DNA from: Diatrype stigma
Taxonomy: Eukaryota; Ascomycota; Sordariomycetes; Xylariales; Diatrypaceae
Length of the DNA: 64,000 nt
NCBI GenBank assembly: GCA_022225965.2
Contig: JAKJXP020000061.1
Coordinates: forward strand, 62,001-126,000
Direction of reading: 5' to 3'
The notes below the pieces were generated by a model. That model was not told where the DNA came from. It worked only from the letters and a program-made list of their open reading frames with translations, and searched no databases. Shown one piece after another: positions 24,167 through 34,232 of this stretch. Each line of letters starts with the position of its first letter. The stretch's first letter is position 1. A program made the translations under genes and the position numbers.

Positions 24167-26240
24167 TCACTTCCTCTTCTTTGCTGCGCCGACGTCAGCA
24201 CCGCTAGCAATCGCTGCCGCATCCCCGACCTTCTCCTTGGCCACCTCGACCTTCTGAGAAGATTTCGGGTCGGCCTGAGCCGCCTCTGCCGCCACCGCCA
24301 AGGGCTTGGGCTCCTCGCCCTCCTCGTCCTCGCCGCCCTGGCCGAACTCGTTGACACGGGTGTAGTCGATCTTGTACGCCCAGCGCTGGTACAGGTAAAT
24401 GAAGAAGATGATATCGTCCCGGAAGGTGGCCAGGCGGTGCAAGAGCGGCATCTTGATCGTGAAGGCGAAGAGGTCGTCGATGAACGTGTTCAAGAATTTG
24501 TACATCATGGCCTTGCCTGGCATGTGCGCCACGCTCTTCAGGCGGTAGTTGATGTATAGCGACGGCACCATCATGAGGAAGCCGTAGGCGTACACGGACC
24601 CGACGAGCGTCGTGATGATGTACGAGTACCACGACTTGTGCGTGTCATAGAAGAGGGAGTACACCGCATAGGCAATGAGCAGGGGAACTCCAGCTACGTA
24701 CATATACTTGAAGGCAATCTCGTCGTACTCCTTTGTCTTCTCTTCTGTTTCGCTCAGCTTATATTTATCCTCGAAGATGATTCTATAAGGAATCAAGGAG
24801 CCAGGCGGCGCGGGCCGAAGCCTCACGTTCACAATGGTGGTGACCTTCCATAGCTCAATAAAGATACCTATGCCTTGGGATCCAAGAATCATCCAGCTGG
24901 TATTCTGAGAGTTGTCGACTAGGTAGAGGAAGATGACTGCTTGCATGAAGACATTGGCAAGGATAGATCGAACTGAAATACCAACATTGTCCTTCTTCTT
25001 GCGATAATGGGCGATGTCCGATCCGAACGCGAGCATCTCGAGGAATATGTGCGCAACACTCACAATTGCGGTGATACCGAGAAGATAGGGATTCGTGTCG
25101 ATGAATATTTCCTTGATCATCTCAATCTCGCTACCATCGCCGCCACCGGGCATTGGGCCACCAAAAGCAGCTTGGTGGGCTTGCTGTCTGGAACTCATTT
25201 CGACCGAGGACAGTATGTTGAACTTCCAAGGCGCCATATTGCTTAGATCGATCCGCATGGGCAATGTTTCGACAGTGTTGTTGATGATGGTCATATGAGA
25301 CTTGAGCTGCCAGAAAGTGTTCACAAACAATAGTGGATAATACCACGAGTTCTGCCCAGACCCATCACGAGCACCAGTAGCCTCGAGGTTAAGAAATTGG
25401 CGCGTAGCCGGATGCATGTTGGGATAATCGACAATACCCAACTGAGGCACGAATGACAAGCTTGTGTTCGGATGGTAGTAGTTGGCAATGATAGGACCTG
25501 GGGTCAGGTCCTCCGGCTCTTCCTCCAGCTCAGCTTTGCTATCAAGTAGATTTCGGGTTTTCGACACCTTCTTCTTTGGAATGTACTGGGTCAATGGATA
25601 CACGAAGTGTACGGCCGTCGCAGGGTCGAAGTTCGGCTCCTTGGGATCGAGATTTGCGCCTGTCAGCCCGATGTAGAAGTGACCCCATAGTGTTCCGTTC
25701 CTCTGAACAGAGGCAGGGACCTTGAAAGTCGTCTCAGCAACTCTGCTCTCGCTAGAGTTCCCCAACTTATAACCGGTCTCTTTGAGAGCGACATACTCTT
25801 CTGGTACGCTGGCGATCTTGAGAGGCATGAACGAGTCTGACAAGGTAACAACGATATCGACGGTACTATCGGTGGGCCAGATGGGGGCAAGTCGCTGGGG
25901 AATCCGGTTGTAAGTGGCGCCTTCATCGAGCGTCTTAGGTCGAAGCTCATAGGGGGGAATATCTCCGGTGCTGGCAACGGTCTTCACGACATTGCCAGAC
26001 TCGTCCTTGACAACAGCTTGAGACTTATTTCCTCCCATGAATTGCTTCATCACCATATTCATACCCCACCACATTAGTACGGCTTGTCCGATCTTCATAA
26101 ACATCGACTGCTATATAAGTGCGCCATCTCATCAGTATTGATTCCCCTACCATTCAAACTTGCGAAAGGGTGGTACTTACGCCGCCACCTTGCCCTTCAC
26201 GGGCCTCCCCGGCTGGGGGACGTCCCGCAGCCTCGGGCAT
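24167..26240 (-). CDS. CLPTM1: CLPTM1 family ER/Golgi multispanning membrane protein
   Basis: There are two exons: 26240..26181, encoding MPEAAGRPPAGEAREGQGGG, and 26110..24167, with a 70-nt GTAAGT...TATATAG intron at phase 0. Product 667 aa, the usual size. The N-terminal half is a luminal or extracytoplasmic beta-rich domain with family blocks such as LWGHFYIGLTG, IANYYHPNTSLSFVPQLG and YYPLLFVNTFWQLKSHM. The C-terminal half has about five membrane segments (starting near YLLGITAIVSVAHIFLEMLA) and the conserved KMPLLHRLATFRDDIIFFIY-LYQRWAY block. The tail is Lys-rich and ends KKRK, which could act as a cytosolic retention signal. In animals the family handles membrane-protein trafficking and, for CLPTM1L, lipid scrambling; its role in fungi is not established. 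Divergent from the LOG-type gene. Confidence 0.92.
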
Positions 26241-27372
26241 CTTGGTGGTGCTTGTTCAAATGAATCTCGCAAGCAAGATGAAAAGAGTCTGCCAGACCGT
26301 TGAAACCAGGCTGTCAAATATTTTGCGATCGGATTCCTGGAATCCTTGATCTTGATGGAGTAGTAGGAGGGGAAGATTCGCAATGTCGAGTCCACTCAAG
26401 CCGTCGTGGAGTTGAAATTGCAAATCCTTGGTAGATCTTCCCACGTGGATAAAGTAACTACATACAGCTCTAGCGCAACTGGAGGTTCAGGGGTCCAAGA
26501 GCTCCTTACCTACCTGTATTACTCCGTCATCGGCATGACGGCGAACAAGAAGCCGACCATACCAGAGGTTATCACGCCCTAGACCCCAGCTTTCTACTTA
26601 GCCCCCATCTCCCCTCAAGCCCCGCCAACAGGTAGGTACAAAGTAGTCTAGTGAGATAACAGATCTCCTAGAATCTCATAAGTCAACACTAAATCATCAT
26701 GAATCAATACAGATTGGTCTAAGCAACATAGTGTCAAAATGTACAATGGCAAACGCTAAGAAAGATATGATTAGGTAATACTTAGGTATATTGTAATGCC
26801 CCAGATACATATGCCCGGCGTCATTGGCATTCCACATGACAATCACGAATGTAGCAGTCATATAAAATGTACAGTTACATGCCCCGCGTGTCCACCAATG
26901 CCTTATACGCTAGTAACTACCTACTGTAGGTATTTGTTGTATAATTTTTATACTACACAATAGGCAGCTACCGGTCCGTTATCAAACATCATCGTTTTCC
27001 ACTAACTATCTTGTGACTCCTTTTCCTTTTTCTGAAGATCACACTTAAGCATAGAAATAGATATTTCCTATTCGTCGTCTGGTCGTTTCACAACCCAGTG
27101 TTCCTTATTACACTCTTCCTTCACAGCAGCCAGGGCATTTTCTTATTTGTCCAGCGGTTTCCATAACCACAACTTTATACGTTGACTACATATAGACTCG
27201 AGCCCAATTCCAAGCCCAAGCAAAGGCCACTTTTCCCAAAGCCAGCAAACACGTATTCAAATTTCTATATTACATTATAGAGATTTCCCTGGAAGATTTC
27301 CTTCCTTTTCGTCCATAGAAAGATAGAGTCCCAGGAAGTCATACCTTAGAGTCCAGTGGCGTTTTACCAATC
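26241..27372. promoter_or_regulatory. Divergent upstream region of CLPTM1-like and LOG-like genes
   Basis: 1.13 kb with no gene. AT-rich leader-like sequence precedes both starts. No individual site can be supported. Confidence 0.5.
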
Positions 27373-28389
27373 ATGTCGGTTCCGGATTCGCAGGCGGACA
27401 TCCCGTCCACCAATGCCGCCACCCCAGAGCGGAAGCAGACCAAGATCTGCGTCTACTGTGGTAGTGCGGCCGGTAAGAACCCGGCTCACATCCAGTCGGC
27501 GCGGGAGCTAGGAAAGCTTATGGCCGAGAACAACATCAAGCTAGGTAAGTTCCAAGGTTATCTTGATTTATTGAAATGCACTTAGGTATTCCCGGGCTGG
27601 TGATGCTTGGGCCGCTAATCCCATACATAGCCTCATGGTTGAAATGAACAAGAATTGAACTAACTGTGTGACCTATCATGTAGTCTACGGAGGTGGAACG
27701 GTCGGCCTGATGGGTGAGATAGCTAAGACGATTGTATCGATCGCCGGGCCCGATGGCGCGCATGGCATCATCCCCGAGGCACTAGTCAAGTGGGAACGGG
27801 ACGCAACGTACTCGACGAAAAAGGATGCCAACGGATACCATGTACCAGAGGAGCTTGGTAAGTAATTGCGAACGTTTCCATCATCGCGTCTCTTGACAAG
27901 GCCTTCTTGGAGACCTTATCCCCCCCAAGCTCGTCTAGAGTTCCTTGATGTCTTCTCACAACCCCATTTGAGTAGAACGAACTAGTCGCTGACTCTAGAT
28001 ATTGTTGTTGCGCTCTAGTGTATGGTAAGACTACCGTGGTTAAGGATATGCACACTCGGAAGCAGCAAATGGCCAAGGAGGTGATCGAGGGTGGTCCCGG
28101 AAGCGGCTTCATCGCCTTGAGCGGCGGCTACGGCACCATGGAGGAGCTGATGGAGACAGTGACGTGGAACCAGCTGGGAATCCATGACAAGGGCGTCTGC
28201 GTCCTCAATGTTGACGGCTTCTACGACGGCTTGCTGGCATGGATCAAGAAGTCAGTTGACGAGGAGTTTGTCCGCGGCGCTAACTCCGACATCTTGGTTG
28301 CCGCCACTGACGCCAAGGGCGCCATAGAGGCCTTGCGGAACTACAAGGTTACTGGCGACCGATACCCCTTGACTTGGGAGAACGACTGA
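27373..28389 (+). CDS. LOG family nucleotide phosphoribohydrolase (lysine decarboxylase-like fold)
   Basis: There are three exons, 27373..27544, 27684..27857 and 28019..28389. The introns are GTAAGT...ATGTAG and GTAAGT...CTCTAG, and the product is 238 aa. The family hydrolyses the N-glycosidic bond of cytokinin-type riboside 5'-monophosphates, or other nucleotide monophosphates, releasing base and ribose phosphate; the fungal substrate is uncertain. Seen here: an N-terminal Rossmann start [30 protein letters not shown] near residue 58, the DMHTRKQQM Arg-Lys motif near 125-133 and SGGYGTMEE at 150-158. The classic motif is PGGxGTxxE, and here the proline is Ser150. No signal peptide, so cytosolic. 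Not flanked by prenyltransferase or P450 genes, so nothing in the context supports a cytokinin cluster. Confidence 0.9.
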
Positions 28390-29112
28390 TGGGTGCTTGG
28401 GACATTGTATGTGAAAGATGGCCCTGTCGACCTCTATTTGGGTGATGCGTTAGATGCATAGATGGGTGGCCAAAGTCGATCATGGGTTGTAAGATGATAT
28501 GAACCATAGCATTGTCAACTACCGGAATGACGGGTTTGATTCGGAATCTGATATATACACACATAAATATATGAGTCACAGTATCGTTATTAACTGTCAA
28601 TGTGGTAAGGAATATCTATATACTCCTTGGCCTTCACGTGTACCTGGCTGGGTATGAGAATATATAGGTGAACTCCGCTATCCCGCCTCCCTTAATCATA
28701 CGAAGTTTTACGCTTGAATATGTCCTAGTAGGATGATTCAAACCTGTGAACATAGCAAAATCTGTTGCCCGACAGATCGTTTCATCCTACTGCATCCAAT
28801 ACACTGTAGGCGAAATATCTAGAAAAAATCATAGTGTTACTGTCGAGTTGCACATTGATGGAAAATTGAACCTGAACCTCCCCAAAATCCACTATGAAAT
28901 GGCTTTAGGGCCCACCAATCAGAGGCCGTGAGCCCCCCTAAATAGGCTGTGGGGTTTACGATCGCCGCAAGGGTCCTTAAGCCAGGCGCCTTTTATTTCG
29001 TCATTTTCTCATGATACCCGAACAGGTTCAAGCAAAGTAGCTGACTGACTCTCTGAGGACCTACCTTTTTGAAGGAAGCAAACAAGCAACTTCACCTCGG
29101 GATCTAAAAACC
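28390..29112. other. Intergenic, LOG-like 3' side and ELP5 upstream region
   Basis: No gene supported. An open frame of about 60 codons at 28746..28931 has no family signature. The final stretch is presumably the ELP5 leader. Confidence 0.5.
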
Positions 29113-30505
29113 ATGCCGACTTCAGCGCAGTCGCACGCGCGGTCGCACGCACTCCTGCTCCTGCAGAAGCTGCTCAACCTGCGCGACGGCGCCAGCCCGC
29201 TGACGCTGGTGCTCGACACCCTGGAGCAGAGCGGCCGGCCGGTGCTCCGCGAATTCATGGTCCGGGCCAAGGCATGTCCATGTCCTGTCATTTCCTGCCC
29301 CCCGCCCCGCCTTGCAAACCCGGTAGGATACCTAGGCTAACGGTGGCAAGGGGAGGACTGTATAGATCGCAAAGAGCAAGATCATATTCGTCTCGTTCGC
29401 CACGGTCAAGAAGCCGCGCGACGCTGACATCTTCGTCAAGGCGCGCGGGAAGGCGCTGGCGGCGCTGCAGGCTGAGATCGCGTCGCATTACCCGCCCGGG
29501 GGCGCTCAGAGTAAGTCGAGACCTCAACTACCCCAGGTGGTAGCTCTTGATCCTACCTACCTATCTACCTACCCACGAACTTATACGTAAATATATATGC
29601 ATCATGCTAACCCGCCATGTTACTTCTTTCTACCATTTGCAACAATCAAAGAGACCCTCCTCATCCTAGACGTCCTCAACCCTCTTCTCTCCACTCTCTC
29701 TTCCCCCTCCCATCAACCCCAACCATCACTACCAGCCTTCCTCTCCTCCCTCATCACCCACCCCTCCATCTCTCTCCTGGGCTCGTACAACGCCGACGTG
29801 CCGCTGGTACTCGGGAGCGAGAACGAGTACGCGCCGCACCCGCTCGCGACGCTGAACCACCTCGCGACGGCGATCCTGCGCGTCTCCAGCCTGCGGCACG
29901 AGGCTGACCGGCGCCGCGCCCGCGACCGCAGCCTGCCCGAGCCCGGGTGGGGGCTCGGCGAGGGCCGGGAGGGCGTCCTGGTCGGGCTGGGACGGCAGCG
30001 GCAGCGACAGCGGCAGCGGAAAGGGGGTAGCGGTAGAGAAGGAGGGGGGTATGATGAAGAAGACGGATTGGTGGTCGAGATGGAGCTGCGGCGTCGCAGC
30101 GGCCGCGCCGTGACGGAGACGTTCGTATTGGTGCCGAGCCCGAGCACACATCCGCGCCCCACTACCACTACCACCACTGCCGTACAATCAGCATCAGCAC
30201 CAGCACCGGCATTGACGTCGCCCGCTCGGGTCTCCCTCCTGTCCGACCACCCGCTATTCAGGAAAGGAGGGGAGGAAGACGAAGGCGACGGCGAGGGCGG
30301 TGCTGTGAACGGAGGCGGTGATGCGGAGAACGGCATGGAGACGACGTTTAGCCTGGGGCTGACGGAGAAGCAGCGCCGCGACCGCGAGGGCGTCGTGTTG
30401 CCGTACTTCGACGCGCAGATGGATATCGGCGGTGGCGAGGGCGGGCGCATCCTGTACGAGATGGGGCGGGAGGACGACTTCGATGACGAAGAGGATGAAA
30501 TATGA
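29113..30505 (+). CDS. ELP5: Elongator complex subunit Elp5
   Basis: This is a subunit of the Elp4-5-6 RecA-like ring of Elongator, which is needed for wobble-uridine (mcm5/ncm5) modification of tRNAs. There are three exons, 29113..29271, 29366..29510 and 29652..30505, giving 385 aa. Intron 1 is GC-AG (AAG|GCATGT ... TATAG, with a CTAAC branch), and only this choice keeps the family reading DGASPLTLVLDTLEQS ... FMVRAK-IAKSKIIFVSFATVKKPRD continuous (shown in parts). Intron 2 is GTAAGT...AAAG. The C-terminus ends in the typical GVVLPYFDAQ and GGRILYEMGREDDFDDEEDE acidic tail. The middle, about residues 195-320, is Arg/Gln/Gly and Thr-rich low complexity and longer than the ordered ring core requires. 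Confidence 0.9.
29272..29365 (+). other. GC-AG intron in ELP5
   Basis: A 94-nt intron with donor AAG|GCATGT, branch-like GGCTAACGG and acceptor TATAG. The nearest GT downstream (29276) would shift the frame and break a conserved region. Confidence 0.75.
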
Positions 30506-30928
30506 GATGTAGATTATTAGAAGGCAGGGGGTAAGGGGGGGGGGGGTAGTCAGTTTAGGTACCTAGCCAGTCATCTAGATGAGCACTATCAAGACAAGGC
30601 GAAGGCAATATCACACTCGGCAGGCAGAAGCTGTGTTTTTGTCTCAAACATTTCATTCCCGACGGTATTGACCGTATCCCATCGTGCTGCATTTCATTCA
30701 TTCATTTGCGTGTCTGTTTGCGGGTTTCCTTCCTATTATACAGCTAGACGACGATTCTGTTAACCTCTCTCGTTCTCGAATAGCATGTCATGTCGTGTCA
30801 GGTCATGTCATGGCAGGGACGGAGAGAGCCGCTGAGTATCCCGATTCATTGTTTCGGGTTGCTAACTAGAACCGTAATGATGCAAGGTCAGGAGCAGCGT
30901 CTGCGCAGCCGCGGAACAACATGCCTCT
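30506..30928. other. Intergenic between convergent ELP5 and PRE5
   Basis: A short spacer with a G-rich tract directly after the ELP5 stop (30526-30547) and a repeated TCATGTC word near 30784-30810. Nothing else is supported. Confidence 0.55.
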
Positions 30929-32068
30929 CTACTCGTCTACCTGCATGCCGTCACCACCCGCCGCACCGCCCTCGGTCGTCGTCCCCGTCTCCGCCGCCGT
31001 GTCCGCCGCAGCTTCCGCCTCGTCCCCGACGCTGTTGATCCAGTCCTTGACCTCGGCACCGTCGTAGACCTTGAAGAACTCCAGAGACCCCTGCTTGCCG
31101 CTGCTCGCCGCCTCGTTGATGCCCACGACGCCGACGCTCGTGTTCTCGACGGTCAGCTCGCGGTCCTGGACGAGGGTCTCCTTGAGGGCGCGCAGGCCGT
31201 GGCGGACGAGCTCCTCGCGGCCGCAGCTCGCGAAGCTCTCGGCGTTCTTCTCGAGGTAGGTGCGGGCCATCTGGGAGCGGGCGCCGATGGCGCAGGCGAC
31301 CATCTCCTGGGTCAGGCCCGAGGGTTGGAACTCGAACAGGTGGGGGCCGGCGGCGTCGACGCCCGCCACGAGCAGGCCGACGCCGTACGGCCGCTTGCCG
31401 TAGTGCTGCGTGTTGGTCTGCGCCTTGTCGCCGATCAGCGCCACCAGCGACCCCACCGGCATGGCGCGGTCGTACGTCAGCCGCTGCGACAGGCACTGCT
31501 GCTTCATGAAGTTGGACAGCACGCGCGCGTCCGACGTCAGGCCCGCGATCGCGAGGCCCACGTGCTCGTCGATGGCGAACAGCTTCTTCTGGTACGAGGA
31601 TAGTTCTTCGGCGTTTCGCTGTAGGTCGTGAGGGGTGGTGGGGGAGAGGGAAGGTGTTAGCTAGCTAGCTCTCCCACTCTGAAACTGATATACGGACGGC
31701 AAGAAGGGACAACGGGGGTTGTGAGAATGTGAGTTTTTAAGTCGGTGGTGCGTATGCGTGCGTGTTCTGTATTCTGTGTTATACTGTCGGGATTTCCGTA
31801 CCTTGATAGCAACCAGGACGGCATGTGTTTTGCTTGTTAATCCCACCACCACTGAACCTTGCTTTACCGCCTCTGCTGCATATTCGACCTGAAATATTCT
31901 TCCTTGCGGAGAGCTAGAACGGGTTTGTTAGAAGACTGGCATGCTTGTTCGCGCATAGCTAGCTCAGGGAAGGCGGGCGTGTGTATGATATGCGGATATG
32001 TAGGCAGGTAGACATCATGGAGCTCCTTACAATGTGACGGAATCGTTATCGTAATTGTTCCTGAACAT
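30929..32068 (-). CDS. PRE5: 20S proteasome alpha6 subunit (PSMA1/Pre5)
   Basis: This is one of the seven alpha subunits forming the outer gate rings of the 20S core particle, in nucleus and cytosol. There are three exons, 32068..32031, 31913..31802 and 31618..30929. The introns are GTAAGG...TTCTAG and GTACGG...CTACAG, and the product is 279 aa. The N-terminus [20 protein letters not shown] followed by [13 protein letters not shown] is the alpha-type signature with the usual gating tail. [17 protein letters not shown] and [13 protein letters not shown] follow in the expected order. The C-terminal tail is Ala/Glu/Thr/Gly-rich and ends GDGMQVDE, an acidic end longer than in yeast. As expected for an alpha subunit, there is no catalytic N-terminal Thr. 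Divergent from VPS55 with 918 bp between starts. Confidence 0.95.
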
Positions 32069-32986
32069 CCTGGCAACCTCTTATGCGTAAGTGATCGGGT
32101 GGTCGAGAATCGTGTGCTGAGGGCTTCGAGGTCGGTCTGGTCAGTCGGTGGTTTCGGAGAATGCTGGTAAGAGGAGACTGAAGAAGAAGCTCGGTACTAG
32201 GTATTCGTGATGTTCGTTCGTTTGGGATGCAAGGCTGGAGCTCCCCAGTATTGAAGATGCGGCTGGCTGGCGGGCTTTGGGAGAGGGACAAGGCAGGCAG
32301 CTCCAGCTTCGTCAACCCAAGCTACCTAGTCAGGCTATCCTATTTCAGGCTAGCAGATCTTAAGCTTTGGGTACGTATCTTGTATGTACAGTACATACAT
32401 GTATGTACTTCTGGCCCGGCATGCAGGTGTAACTTCCAACTGGAGGTTAGGTAGCAGCCTTGCAGATACTGTAGCGGATACACTGGTAGGTAGTGTATGT
32501 ACAAGTCCCTGATTAAACACTACATGTATTTGCATAATGCATATTGACTACAGGGTAGCATGGCTCAAGCTTGGAACTGCATCTAACTATCGCAGGCTGA
32601 CGCAACTGTCCAACCTTCACTCCTAGCTTAACCTAACCTATAATTCCACTCAGCCTCGATGCGTGTCATGCGTGTGATTGATTCCTAGATACATGACAAC
32701 CTCTTCCTCCCTACATGGCATAGAACAACTGAAGTAGACGAAGACGACGTCTCATACAACTGCCACTGACGGCTTGAGCTTTTCTCCCATCGCGCCTATC
32801 ACCTATCCCAATACCCGGCGCCGTTCACGCAACGCAACGCAACGCAACACAGCGCAACACTCCGAAGCCATCGTATCCCATCTCAGACGGCCGGATCTCC
32901 GTCTCTACCTACTTACGATCCGATTCCACTCGACGTATCCGCTCCCACATAGATAAAAAAAACACAAAACACAACCAACCGCAAAG
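32069..32986. promoter_or_regulatory. Divergent upstream region of PRE5 and VPS55
   Basis: No gene. It includes a GTACATAC-rich stretch (32385-32410) and a CAACG pentamer run (ACGCAACGCAACGCAAC, 32828-32848) in the likely VPS55 leader. No proteasome-gene control element could be recognised with confidence. Confidence 0.5.
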
Positions 32987-33496
32987 ATGGCGACCGCAGG
33001 CCTCAAGACCATCATCGCGCTGTCGTTCGTGCTGGCCGTCGGCTTCCTGCTGGTGATCCTGTCGTGCGCGCTGTGGCGCGTCTACTACCCCCTGCTCGTC
33101 GTCGCCACGTACGTGCTGGCGCCGCTGCCCAACTGGGTGTGCAGCCGGCTCGCGAACCCGGACGACTTCGTCGTCGAGAGCTCCGGCAGCGCCGTGCTGG
33201 ACCTCGGCCGCTTCTGCACTGGGTTTCTGGTCGTGATGGGGATCGGTAAGGGCTCCTTCTCGCTTTCACTCCTTTTCGAACCCACGCTTTGCTTATCCGT
33301 CGATTGATTGCCCGAGTATAACTGACTGGCTGACTGACTTCCCTTGCTCGAATGATCAATAGCCCTGCCCGCCGTCCTCGCGCATTCTCAGCTGATCGAG
33401 ATCGGCGCCATGGTCATGTGCATAATTGGCGGTTTGCTCATCTACGGAACCATCGTTAGCTTCGGCATGTTTTTCCAGGAGGAGCAGGAATTCTGA
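32987..33496 (+). CDS. VPS55: Vacuolar sorting protein Vps55 (OB-RGRP/LEPROT family)
   Basis: This small endosomal membrane protein acts with Vps68 in transport from late endosome to vacuole. There are two exons, 32987..33245 and 33363..33496, joined across a 117-nt GTAAGG...CAATAG intron that splits an Ala codon, giving 130 aa, which is the family size. It has four membrane segments: one starting near residue 7 (LKTIIALSFVLAVGFLLVIL), a second through YYPLLVVATYVLAPLPNWVC, a third around FCTGFLVVMGIALPAVLAH and a fourth IGAMVMCIIGGLLIYGTIV. The motif PNWVCSR followed by a short acidic loop is typical of the family. The start context GCAAAGATGG is good. Confidence 0.95.
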
Positions 33497-34232
33497 TAAC
33501 TCTTTTGTTAAGATCCTGCTTTTGAGGCGAAAGGGGGTGGAGGTGAAGGTGGCGCGGGGGCGACGGGAGAGACGCACGATAATGGCCAGTCGAGGATACA
33601 TCTTGGGAATGAATGGGGATGACGAGAGGGAAAAGGGGGACTACCCTATCTTACACGTCCCTGTCTGTCGGTCGGTTGGTCAGTTTGTACAATATAACCC
33701 ACATACATAAGCCGGGCACAATAGGGGTTGCCTGTCTTGACTTGCCTACAAGGAGCGGAAGGATTGGGTTTTGGTTGGGTTGTTCATCATGAAGTGGTCC
33801 TTATGGATGCAATGGACTATTATTGTCGACCCCCTCTTTCCCCCTAATGTTCCCCCTATAGGTATGTGGATTACATGTGCCCATGGGTTGGTTATAAAGG
33901 GCAAAGGTTAGCAGGTCAGCAGGCCTATCCGGCCACGACTTGTGTACGCGTATGTACTTAGTATATATATAAGTACGTGTGTAGTCATGTGTAATATCAA
34001 ACATGGTATTGTTGGTGTTTTGTTTTGTCTACTTGACCAAATATGTATAGAAATCGCACCAGTTGCCGCCTCGTTGAGCTTGCGCCAATAACATCCGGAT
34101 ATGTCCGGTGACTGTATCTAAAGTTCCTGCCAGTCCATCGTTCCCATAAATACGTTGAGTATCATCCAATATACAATCCTCTCACCAAACATAATCGCCT
34201 CCCGATGCCGCCCAATAAGGACAAATGCAGTC
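33497..34232. other. Intergenic between convergent VPS55 and aminodeoxychorismate synthase
   Basis: No gene supported. AT-rich, with short TATATA/GTATG runs near 33949-33975. Confidence 0.5.

Noticed and set aside
27373..30505. A cytokinin or secondary-metabolite cluster around the LOG-type gene
   Set aside because: Neighbours are ELP5 and a CLPTM1-like gene, with no prenyltransferase, P450, PKS or NRPS anywhere in the window.
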